39,901 nt of DNA. Origin: Geminicoccaceae bacterium (GTDB lineage: Bacteria > Pseudomonadota > Alphaproteobacteria > Geminicoccales > Geminicoccaceae). Of the stretch, positions 31,327 through 38,270 are shown in pieces. The stretch covers positions 1 through 39,901 of the forward strand of contig RECO01000311.1 in the NCBI GenBank assembly GCA_007694015.1. Reading direction: 5' to 3'. The notes under the pieces were generated by a model. The model saw only the letters and a list, made by a program, of their open reading frames with translations. It made no database searches and was not told the origin of the DNA. The position numbers and the translations under genes were made by a program. The first letter of the stretch is position 1. Each line of letters starts with the position of its first letter.

Positions 31327-32513
31327 AGCCAAGGGGGGTGGGCGGGCTTCGGCCCGTGCCCGCCCTCGGCCTGGCACAAACCGTTCTCTGGGCTGGCCTC
31401 TACTACGGTTTCCCGGCGCTGTTGCCGCATTGGCGGGCCGAACTCGGCTGGAGCGCGCCCGTGCTCGCCGGCGCCTTCACGCTGGCCCTCCTGGTCCAGG
31501 CTTTGGCTGCGCCCTTCGTCGGCCGGCACATCGACGCCGGCCATGGCCGTGCGGTGCTGTTGCTCGGCGCCGCCGGCGGCGCGCTCGGCCTGGTCGGGCT
31601 CGCCGCCCTGACCACGATCTGGCAGTTCTACCTGGTCTGGGCCTGGCTCGGCCTCGCCATGGCCGGTTGCCTCTACGACGCCTGTTTCAGCTACGTGACG
31701 CGCGCCTTTGCCGACGAGGCCCGGCGCATCATCACCCGCATCACGCTGTTCGCCGGCTTTGCCGGCACGGTCAGCTTTCCGCTGGCCCACCATGTCGCCC
31801 AGGCGTTCGGCTGGCGCGCCAGCGTCCTGGTCTTTGCCGCACTCATCCTGGCCATCGCGGTCCCCGCCCTGGTCGGTTTGCCCGCGACCGACGTCGCATC
31901 GCCGCGGCTGGCGAAGGCGCAGCATCGGGCCGCCGAGCGCGCCGCCGCACGCAGCCGTGCCTTTTGGCTGTTGGTCCTCGCATTCGGCGCCATCGCCCTG
32001 AACCACGGGATGCTGGTGACCCACCTGCTGCCCTTGTTGGCCAGCCGCGGGCTGGATCTCGGCACAGCGGTGATGGTGGCCGCCTGCCTCGGCCCGATGC
32101 AGGTCGTGGGCCGTCTCGCCTTGCTCGCCGTCGAGCACCGCCTGGCGATGGACCGGGTCTTGGTGGTGACCCTCCTCGCCTTGGCGGCCGCCGCCACGAG
32201 CCTGCTGCTCGCCACTTACTGGCTGCCTTTGGCCTTCGCCTTCGTGTTGTTGCAGGGGGCCGGCATCGGGATCGTTTCGATCGCTCGCCCGGTCCTGGTC
32301 GCCGATCGGCTCGGCCGCGACGCCTTCGGCGCCGTCAACGGCCGGCTGGCAGCGTGCTTCATCGGCTGCACGGCTGCAGCGCCAACGGTCGCCGCACTGC
32401 TCTCCAGCTGGTACGGCTACGATGTCGTGTTGTGGGCTGCCTTCGCGCTGGTCTTGATCGCGGCGGTCACCATCCTGCCGGCACCAACGACCGAGGCGCG
32501 GAAAATTGCCTGA
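31323..32513 (+). CDS. MFS transporter in the arsR operon
   Basis: This 396-residue protein has twelve predicted helices. It starts FGLAQTVLW-like (LGLAQTVLWAGLYYGFPALLPHW) and keeps the MFS loop between helices 2 and 3 in modified form, PFVGRHIDAGHGRAVLL. The second half repeats the layout (KAQHRAAERAAARSRAFWLLVLAFGAIALNH at the domain junction). It is translated from an ATG in the permease stop. ArsJ, an MFS exporter, occurs in some ars operons with a GAPDH gene, but no GAPDH is present here and the sequence is not clearly ArsJ. A general exporter under ArsR control is the safest reading. Confidence 0.85.
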   Translation: MKPRGVGGLRPVPALGLAQTVLWAGLYYGFPALLPHWRAELGWSAPVLAGAFTLALLVQALAAPFVGRHIDAGHGRAVLLLGAAGGALGLVGLAALTTIWQFYLVWAWLGLAMAGCLYDACFSYVTRAFADEARRIITRITLFAGFAGTVSFPLAHHVAQAFGWRASVLVFAALILAIAVPALVGLPATDVASPRLAKAQHRAAERAAARSRAFWLLVLAFGAIALNHGMLVTHLLPLLASRGLDLGTAVMVAACLGPMQVVGRLALLAVEHRLAMDRVLVVTLLALAAAATSLLLATYWLPLAFAFVLLQGAGIGIVSIARPVLVADRLGRDAFGAVNGRLAACFIGCTAAAPTVAALLSSWYGYDVVLWAAFALVLIAAVTILPAPTTEARKIA

Positions 32514-32550
32514 TCACCAAGGGATGGTTGCCTCCGCAAGGTCGCGTTCG

Positions 32551-32664
32551 TTGGTCGGCATTCACCAGGGCCGCTTGGCCCAATGGGAGCGCCTTGCCAG
32601 CGCCGACGTCCTGACCGGCCTCGCCAACCGAGCCGGTTTGGATCGGGTCCTACAGGCGCTGTGG
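32551..32664 (+). pseudogene. Remnant of a GGDEF-domain gene
   Basis: The plus-strand frame reads an amphipathic linker (LVGIHQGRLAQWERL) then ASADVLTGLANRAGLDRVL, close to the entry of diguanylate cyclase domains (ASTDPLTGLPNRRALD). After about 38 codons the match stops; the RYGGEEF-type catalytic core is absent in all frames. The 267-bp gap between the MFS gene and the chemoreceptor-like gene holds nothing else recognisable. It is probably a decayed fragment. Confidence 0.5.
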
Positions 32665-32780
32665 CTTGGGCGGCGGGGACGCCACGACGTGGCCGCGCGG
32701 CCCGCGAGGTTGGCCAAGGCCCGCGTATCGGCGATGCCCGGGCGCGGCAACGGCACCCCGGCGATCAACGGTGCGATCGG

Positions 32781-33836
32781 TCAACCATCGGCTCGGTCGC
32801 GCACGAGACAGCCATACCAACCAAGTCCGCGATAGGTCTCGTAGCCGGGCGTGCGGTGAAATCCGACCAGGCTCCCATCGGCGAGCCGACCCGTACCCCG
32901 TTCCCGGCCGGCGAGGTCGAAGGGGAGATGCTCGCCCAAGCCAACGCGTCCACGGCCATCGGCAAGCACGCGGCCCCTGTCGTCGACCAACAGGACGCGG
33001 CTCGCCGCCCGCTCGGCATCGGTCAAACGCACGCCCTCGACAACGGCCCGTGCCTGCGGTGCCCAATCGAAATGAATGCCGAGCACACCGACGACTTCGG
33101 CGTGAAGGCCGGCACCACGGCGAATGGCAGCGGAATAGGTCAAAGCCTGCGCGCCACCGAGCGCCGGGACCTCCACGATATCGCCGACGGCGTAGTCGTC
33201 GCCGCTTCGGGTCGCGAGCGCATCCTGGAACCACGGTGCCGCCGACACGTCGGTCCCGACCGCGGCAAAGCGCTCCGGCGCCGCGTTGGCGAGCACCCTG
33301 CCCTCGCGATCGGCGATCCAGAGGTCCAGATAGACGGTGTAGGCGCGGAGGATGACGGCAAGACGAGCCGAGGCGTGGCGCCGGGCCGGCTCGGTTGCCG
33401 CCTCCGCACAATCAACCACCGCACTGTCGGTGGCCCACCAGCGCACGTCGCACGTCCGCTCGTAGAGGTTGCGGTCGATGATTTCGATGGCGTTGCGGGC
33501 GAGATCGATCATGCGCTCACCGCGCACTTGGGCCACGAGGCCGGCACCGACGGCACCGAGCCGATCGAGGGCCTGGGTCAAGTCGCACCCCAAGGTCGCC
33601 GTCACGTCGTCGATCAAGCCACCGATCGCCTTGACCTCCTCCGCAACGACGGCAAAGCCACGCCCGCTTTCACCCGCATGGGCCGCTTCGATCAACGCGT
33701 TCAGGGCAAGCATTTTGGTCCGCGCGGCGATACTGCGGACTTCGTCGAGCCCACGAGCCGCAGCACCGCGCACTTCGTCCGACAAGGCCACCACGCGCTC
33801 GGGTGAAACCTCGTCGGCGGGGCGCGGCTGGGGCAT
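32781..33836 (-). CDS. Soluble receptor: chemoreceptor signalling tip followed by Cache-like domain
   Basis: This 351-residue protein has an unusual order. Residues about 40-70 match the hairpin tip of methyl-accepting chemotaxis proteins ([20 protein letters not shown], then AVVAEEVK), flanked by short helices. From about 115 on it is a double-Cache-like sensor: [50 protein letters not shown] and [10 protein letters not shown], ending [11 protein letters not shown]. There is no signal peptide or transmembrane helix, so the sensor would be cytosolic, whereas Cache domains are usually periplasmic. The signalling helices are far shorter than in a normal receptor. No che genes are in the window. 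ATG 33836 is used. Confidence 0.75.
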   Translation of the reverse strand: MPQPRPADEVSPERVVALSDEVRGAAARGLDEVRSIAARTKMLALNALIEAAHAGESGRGFAVVAEEVKAIGGLIDDVTATLGCDLTQALDRLGAVGAGLVAQVRGERMIDLARNAIEIIDRNLYERTCDVRWWATDSAVVDCAEAATEPARRHASARLAVILRAYTVYLDLWIADREGRVLANAAPERFAAVGTDVSAAPWFQDALATRSGDDYAVGDIVEVPALGGAQALTYSAAIRRGAGLHAEVVGVLGIHFDWAPQARAVVEGVRLTDAERAASRVLLVDDRGRVLADGRGRVGLGEHLPFDLAGRERGTGRLADGSLVGFHRTPGYETYRGLGWYGCLVRDRADG

Positions 33837-33929
33837 GACGGCGATCTCTACGCTGGTCCGGCGCGCGGCGGCGCTGGCAACTGGGGCAACGCTTTATCCT
33901 TCGCTGATAATGCTTAATTTTGGGTTCCC

Positions 33930-33946
33930 GTCGTCGTATCGACGAC
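33930..33946. promoter_or_regulatory. Inverted repeat between the receptor and the flavin monooxygenase gene
   Basis: GTCGTCG-TAT-CGACGAC is a perfect 7-bp inverted repeat with a 3-bp centre, in the middle of a 256-bp divergent gap. It may be an operator. An AT-rich stretch at 33900-33925 beside it could hold promoter elements for the minus-strand receptor. Confidence 0.35.
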
Positions 33947-34092
33947 CGGCCCGCCAAGCTCGGACCGCTGCCCGAGCGACGGTTCTGCCGCCGGTGCCGC
34001 GGCCGGATCGCGGCGGCGCCGGAGCGACGTCATGCCGGCTCGTCGTGCGGCACGCGCTTTGCTCGGAAGAGGCGGGTCGTAGGGAGACGAAA

Positions 34093-35523
34093 ATGGACGG
34101 CTTGACCATCACCGACGCGAGCCGCTCGCGGCTGGAAGCGCTGCGCCTGCGGGTGCAGAGCGACTTGGGCTACATCGATCACCCGGCCGCGACGTGGCGC
34201 CCGAACGGTGACGACGGGGTTTTGGACGTCTTGATCGTCGGCGCCGGGCAGTCGGGTCTTGCGACCGCGTTTCAGCTGATGCGTGACAAGGTCACCAACC
34301 TCTTGGTGGTGGACCGGGCAGAAGCGGGACGGGAGGGTCCCTGGCGGACCATCGCCCGGATGCGCACCTTGCGCAGCCCCAAGGAATTCACCGGCCCCGA
34401 TCTCGGCGTCCCCAGCCTCACCTACCGCGCCTATCACGAGGCCCGTTTCGGCCCCGCGGCCTGGCAGCAGTTGGGCCTCGTGCCGAAGGAGCATTGGGCC
34501 GACTACCTCGATTGGTATCGAGAAACCCTGCAACTACCGGTGGTCAACGGTTGGGAACTCATTAGCCTCAGGCTGGTCGAGGGGGTGGTCGAAGCAACGC
34601 TGCGCGACGCGGCCGGCACCGAGCGGGTCCGGCGCTGCCGGCGCGTGGTGCTGGCGACGGGCCTGGAGGGTCTGGGGCGCTGGTGGATGCCCGAATCCGT
34701 GGCCGCGCTGCCGGCGCATCTGCGCTCGCACACGGCCGACGACATCGACTTCGCCCGCCTCGCCGGGAAGACCGTCGGCGTGCTGGGTGCCGGCGCCTCG
34801 GCGGCCGACAATGCCGCAACCGCCCTCGAAGCCGGCGCCAAGGGGGTCAAGCTCTTCTGCCGGCGGCTGGAATTGCAGCGCGTGCAGCCCTATCGCTGGC
34901 TCACCTTTACCGGTTTTCTACGCCATCTGGGTGATCTGGACGACGCCTGGCGGTGGCGGTTCATGCACCACGTCATGGGTCTGCGCGAGGGTTTCCCCCC
35001 CGACACCTATCAGCGTTGCCTGGCGCATCCAGGCTTCGACATTGTCACCGGGGCGCCTTGGGACGACGTCCGCGCGATCGACGATCGAATCGAAGTCACG
35101 ACCCCCATCGGCCGCTTCACCTTCGACCACGTCATCGCCGGCACCGGGATCGACGTCGACTTCACCGCCCGCCCGGAACTGCGCGCACACGCCGACCACA
35201 TCGCCACCTGGGACGACCGCTACACCCCCGAGCCCCAACTGCGCGACGCGCGCCTCGCGCGCTATCCCTATCTCGGCCCCGACTTCACGCTGCAGGAAAA
35301 GACGCCTGGCAGTTGCCCGCTCCTGGCCCGCATCCACGTCTTCAACTTCGGCGCCACGATGAGCTTCGGGCCCTCAGGCTCCTCGATCAACGCGATGACC
35401 ACGGCCGTCCCCAAATTGGCCGCAGGGATCACGCGCGGGCTGTTCACGGCCGAACTCGAACAGTATTGGCAAGGGCTCGCGGCCTACGACGCGAAGCTGT
35501 TCGAACTGCAACGGAAAGCCTGA
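34093..35523 (+). CDS. FAD-dependent flavin monooxygenase-like oxidoreductase
   Basis: This 476-residue two-dinucleotide-domain flavoprotein has the FAD motif DVLIVGAGQSGLATA near residues 47-60 and a second Rossmann motif TVGVLGAGASAADNA near 228-242 for NAD(P)H. The RRVVLATGLEGLGRWWMP segment matches the ATG motif of class B monooxygenases (Baeyer-Villiger, N-hydroxylating and FMO groups). The fingerprint FxGxxxHxxxW is not obvious, so an N-hydroxylase or other FMO-like enzyme fits as well as a Baeyer-Villiger enzyme. ATG 34093 has AGGGAGA upstream. The next gene starts 2 nt after the stop, so it works with a hydroxyacid dehydrogenase. The substrate is unknown. Confidence 0.83.
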   Translation: MDGLTITDASRSRLEALRLRVQSDLGYIDHPAATWRPNGDDGVLDVLIVGAGQSGLATAFQLMRDKVTNLLVVDRAEAGREGPWRTIARMRTLRSPKEFTGPDLGVPSLTYRAYHEARFGPAAWQQLGLVPKEHWADYLDWYRETLQLPVVNGWELISLRLVEGVVEATLRDAAGTERVRRCRRVVLATGLEGLGRWWMPESVAALPAHLRSHTADDIDFARLAGKTVGVLGAGASAADNAATALEAGAKGVKLFCRRLELQRVQPYRWLTFTGFLRHLGDLDDAWRWRFMHHVMGLREGFPPDTYQRCLAHPGFDIVTGAPWDDVRAIDDRIEVTTPIGRFTFDHVIAGTGIDVDFTARPELRAHADHIATWDDRYTPEPQLRDARLARYPYLGPDFTLQEKTPGSCPLLARIHVFNFGATMSFGPSGSSINAMTTAVPKLAAGITRGLFTAELEQYWQGLAAYDAKLFELQRKA

Positions 35524-35525
35524 CC

Positions 35526-36464
35526 TTGCCCATCGTCCTCGTTTCGAATCTGGCACCCGACGCGGAACGGCGTTGGGTCGCCCTGCTCCAAGCGGCCATG
35601 CCCGAAGAAGAGATCCACCCCGCCGTCGACTTTACCGGCGACCCGGCCACGGTGGACGTCGTCATCGCCGCCAATCCGGCACCCGACAAGCTGGCGCCGT
35701 TCGGCAGCATCCGCTTCGTGCAGTCGCTTTGGGCGGGTGTCGAGCATCTGGTCCACAACCCGGCGCTGCCGCCTGCCGCACCGCTCGCCCGCCTGGTCGA
35801 TCCGAACATGAGCCAGGCGATGGCGGAAGGCGTCGCCGCGCACGTCCTGGCGCTGCACCGCGATCACGCACGCTTCGCCCGCAGCCAGCGTCAGCGCGTC
35901 TGGTCGAAGGACCCGCAGAAGCTGGCACGGGAGCGCACGGTCGGGTTTCTCGGCACAGGTGAGCTGGCCCGCGCCTGCATGCGCATGTTGCAACCGTTGG
36001 GCTTCTCCTTGCTCGGCTGGTCACGCCACCAACGCGCGATCGACGGTGTGGCCACCTTCGCCGGCTCGGATGGGCTGCAAACGATGCTCGGCGGGACGGA
36101 AATCCTGGTCAACCTGACGCCGCTGACGGCCGCAACGCGCGGCTTGATCGACGCCCGCCTGTTGGCCGCCTTGCCCAAAGGGGCGATGCTGATCAACGTC
36201 GCCCGTGGCGGTCACGTCGTCGAAGCGGATCTGATCGACGCGCTCGATCGTGGGCACTTGGCCGAGGCCGTGCTCGACGTGTTCGAGATCGAACCGCTGC
36301 CGGCCGACCACCCCTTCTGGGCGCATCCGCGCATTCAGGTGTTTCCGCACGTGGCAGCGCAGACCGACCCGGCCAGTGCGGCCAAAATCGCCGCCGCCAA
36401 CATCCGCCGGTTTCGTCGGGGCGAGACGCCACACGATCTGGTCGACCGCCAACGCGGCTATTGA
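35526..36464 (+). CDS. D-2-hydroxyacid dehydrogenase, GhrA (glyoxylate/hydroxypyruvate reductase A) type
   Basis: This 312-residue NAD(P)-dependent enzyme has the cofactor motif VGFLGTGELARACMRML near 140, and catalytic segments INVARGGHVVEADLIDAL (Arg), VLDVFEIEPLPADHPFW (Glu) and IQVFPHVAAQTDP (His). The length and layout match GhrA, which reduces glyoxylate and hydroxypyruvate. The start is TTG 35526, two bases after the monooxygenase stop; an open frame upstream overlaps that gene and is ignored. Close coupling with a flavin monooxygenase suggests a joint catabolic route. Confidence 0.87.
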   Translation: MPIVLVSNLAPDAERRWVALLQAAMPEEEIHPAVDFTGDPATVDVVIAANPAPDKLAPFGSIRFVQSLWAGVEHLVHNPALPPAAPLARLVDPNMSQAMAEGVAAHVLALHRDHARFARSQRQRVWSKDPQKLARERTVGFLGTGELARACMRMLQPLGFSLLGWSRHQRAIDGVATFAGSDGLQTMLGGTEILVNLTPLTAATRGLIDARLLAALPKGAMLINVARGGHVVEADLIDALDRGHLAEAVLDVFEIEPLPADHPFWAHPRIQVFPHVAAQTDPASAAKIAAANIRRFRRGETPHDLVDRQRGY

Positions 36465-36478
36465 GGATCGAGCCTCAA

Positions 36479-36500
36479 GGTCGGCGGTCCCCCGCCGACC
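36479..36500. terminator. Hairpin after the hydroxyacid dehydrogenase gene
   Basis: GGTCGGCGG-TCCC-CCGCCGACC is a perfect 9-bp stem with a 4-nt loop between two convergent genes, 15 bp after one stop and 28 bp before the other. There is no T run, yet its position fits a shared terminator. Confidence 0.55.
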
Positions 36501-36527
36501 GCACTCGACAAGGGGGCAAAGGCCGGC

Positions 36528-36800
36528 TCAACGGTAGCCGAAAACGGCCCAGAACTCGGGCATACGGAAGAGCCCGGCAATGCCGAGTGTGATCCCGAAC
36601 AGGCCGGTCCAACGCCGCCCCCCGTCGACCGCCGCAAGACCATAGAGGAAGGCGAGCGGTGACAGCACGACCGCAAGGCCGAACAGGCTGAGCGCACCGC
36701 AAACCACGCTGGTGGTGGCGGCACCGCCCGGAACGTCGTCGACCGCAAAGGGCGGCTCGATGGCGGGAGCGGCAAGGGGCTCTCTGCGCTCGATGGTCAT
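36528..36800 (-). CDS. Small membrane protein of unknown function
   Basis: This 90-residue protein has an acidic, Pro/Ala-rich cytoplasmic N-terminus, then two hydrophobic helices (SVVCGALSLFGLAVVLSPLAFLYGLAAV split by a short turn, and TGLFGITLGIAGLFRM). The pattern is like DUF4190-type proteins, but I cannot name it. AGGAG lies 8 nt before ATG 36800. It is divergent from metA, sharing a 197-bp upstream region. Confidence 0.6.
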   Translation of the reverse strand: MTIERREPLAAPAIEPPFAVDDVPGGAATTSVVCGALSLFGLAVVLSPLAFLYGLAAVDGGRRWTGLFGITLGIAGLFRMPEFWAVFGYR

Positions 36801-36922
36801 GGCTGGCTCCTGACGGCCGTGTTCCTGGCAGATCAGCCCTACGCCGGTTGGGTTGATACCTCGTTAACGCTGACCTGACAAAGGAATATATACTTATTCT
36901 TGGCAACGGCAAGCCGGCTGCG

Positions 36923-36951
36923 CTTGACAGTCCAAAGGTCGGTTTCTACCT
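36923..36951 (+). promoter_or_regulatory. Candidate sigma-70 promoter of metA
   Basis: CTTGAC, 17 bp, then CTACCT, resembles the alphaproteobacterial CTTGAC-N17-CTATAT pattern with two mismatches at -10. It would start transcription near 36958, about 40 bp before the metA ATG. Confidence 0.4.
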
Positions 36952-36991
36952 CGCGAGGCTCGGACGCGGATGGCCGCGTTTGCAGGCGAGG
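36949..36991 (+). promoter_or_regulatory. Potential ribosome-site-masking structure before metA
   Basis: CCTCGC (36949-36954) can pair with GCGAGG (36986-36991), which contains the metA Shine-Dalgarno GAGG. Inside it, ACGCGG-ATGG-CCGCGT (36964-36979) forms a second hairpin that extends by three pairs, two of them G-U. If transcription starts upstream of 36949, the pair would hide the ribosome site; if the promoter at 36923-36951 is used, only the inner hairpin is transcribed. The SAM-II riboswitch consensus is not seen. Confidence 0.35.
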
Positions 36992-36997
36992 ACGAGA

Positions 36998-37951
36998 ATG
37001 CCCATCAAGTTGCCGAGCGACCTGCCGGCCTTCCACCAACTCGCGGCCGAAGGCGTGCAGCTCATCGACGAACACGTCGCTGCGCGACAGGACATCCGTC
37101 CCATGCGAATCGCCCTGTTGAACCTGATGCCCGACAAGCCCAAGACCGAAACCCAGCTGGCACGGCTTTTGGGTGCAACGCCGCTGCAGATCGAACTGGT
37201 CCTGTTGATGACGGGAAGCTATCGACCGGCGCACGCCGCACCGAGCCATCTGGAGCGCTTTTACGTTACTTGGCAGGACGTGGCCCGCGAGAAATTCGAT
37301 GGCCTGATCGTCACCGGCGCCCCGGTCGAACTCATGGCCTTCGAGGACGTCAAATATTGGCAGGAGTTGAGCGCGATTTTCGAATGGACACAGACCAACG
37401 TCCATTCGACTTTCAACATCTGCTGGGGAGCGCAGGCAGCTCTCTATCATTTCCACAAAGTGCCGAAACATGCACTGCCGACGAAGCGCTTCGGCATTTT
37501 CTGGCATCGGGTGACGGCGAAGAATGGCGCTCGCTCACCCCTGCTGCGCGGCTTCGACGACGAGTTCCTGGTGCCGGTGTCGCGCCATACCGAGATCCGC
37601 GGCCACGACTTGCCAAAAAGCCCAGGGCTCGACGTGCTCGCCACCTCGCCCGTCGCCGGGCTGTGCTTGATGGAGGATCGCGTCCACCGGCAGGTGTTCA
37701 TGTTCAATCACCTGGAATACGACACCTACACCCTGGACGAGGAATATCGCCGCGACCTGGGCAGCCGGGAAGATGTGGAAGTCCCGCTGAACTATTATCC
37801 GAGCGACGAGCCCAGCCGCGAACCGGTCAACCGCTGGCGGGCCTACGCCCACTTGCTGTTCGGAAACTGGATCAACGAGATGTACCAGACGACACCCTAC
37901 GAGATGCACCACATCGGCACCGGCAACGTGGCCGATTGGCGCGCCCGCTGA
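36998..37951 (+). CDS. metA: Homoserine O-acyltransferase, MetA type
   Basis: This 317-residue enzyme activates homoserine as its O-succinyl or O-acetyl ester in methionine synthesis. Hallmarks in order are MRIALLNLMPDKPKTETQLARLLG, FDGLIVTGAPVE, the nucleophile Cys in STFNICWGAQAALYH, and the His/Glu pair region RVHRQVFMFNHLEYDTYTL. MetA proteins are annotated as succinyltransferases, but many from this group use acetyl-CoA, so the acyl donor is open. ATG 36998 has GAGGA 5-6 nt upstream; an earlier in-frame ATG at 36980 is less likely. The leader may be regulated. Confidence 0.95.
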   Translation: MPIKLPSDLPAFHQLAAEGVQLIDEHVAARQDIRPMRIALLNLMPDKPKTETQLARLLGATPLQIELVLLMTGSYRPAHAAPSHLERFYVTWQDVAREKFDGLIVTGAPVELMAFEDVKYWQELSAIFEWTQTNVHSTFNICWGAQAALYHFHKVPKHALPTKRFGIFWHRVTAKNGARSPLLRGFDDEFLVPVSRHTEIRGHDLPKSPGLDVLATSPVAGLCLMEDRVHRQVFMFNHLEYDTYTLDEEYRRDLGSREDVEVPLNYYPSDEPSREPVNRWRAYAHLLFGNWINEMYQTTPYEMHHIGTGNVADWRAR

Positions 37952-38270
37952 GCGCGACGACCTCGATCGTTACCCCTTGCTGCGCCCACCCCGTATCCGA
38001 TGGCCGGAGCCCTGAACCCGGCCGAGCGGTCGCGGCGCGCGGCATGACGCGCGCGTCCACCGAACTCTGGCCGTTGTCGAACAGACCAGTGCTTGGATAG
38101 TGGATCGCTCGTCAAGCGGGCTCACCCGGAGCCGCCGCGACGCACTTCAGCCAACGGCAGCGCGGCGCCTTCGCGCAAGCGGCGCGACGCGCTGCCGCGG
38201 CGGGCTTGGCGGGTGCGGCGAACTCGCGATCTCGGCGGACGGTGTCGCAGCCAACCATGACCGCGGGGCT
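37952..38270. other. 319-bp gap between metA and pepN
   Basis: No coding frame is supported. The gap holds GCGCGCG-GCATGA-CGCGCGC (38035-38054) and a long stem at 38156-38196: GGCAGCGCG plus GCGCC pairing with GGCGC plus CGCGCTGCC, 14 bp with a 2-nt bulge and an 11-nt loop. They lie between convergent genes and could serve as transcription ends, though without T runs. Confidence 0.5.

Noticed and set aside
31323-32513. ArsJ assignment for the MFS transporter
   Set aside because: ArsJ acts with a GAPDH gene, which is absent, and no ArsJ-specific segment is visible.
36801-36997. SAM-II riboswitch upstream of metA
   Set aside because: The conserved loop and the GCTAAA-like pseudoknot segment near the ribosome site are not found.
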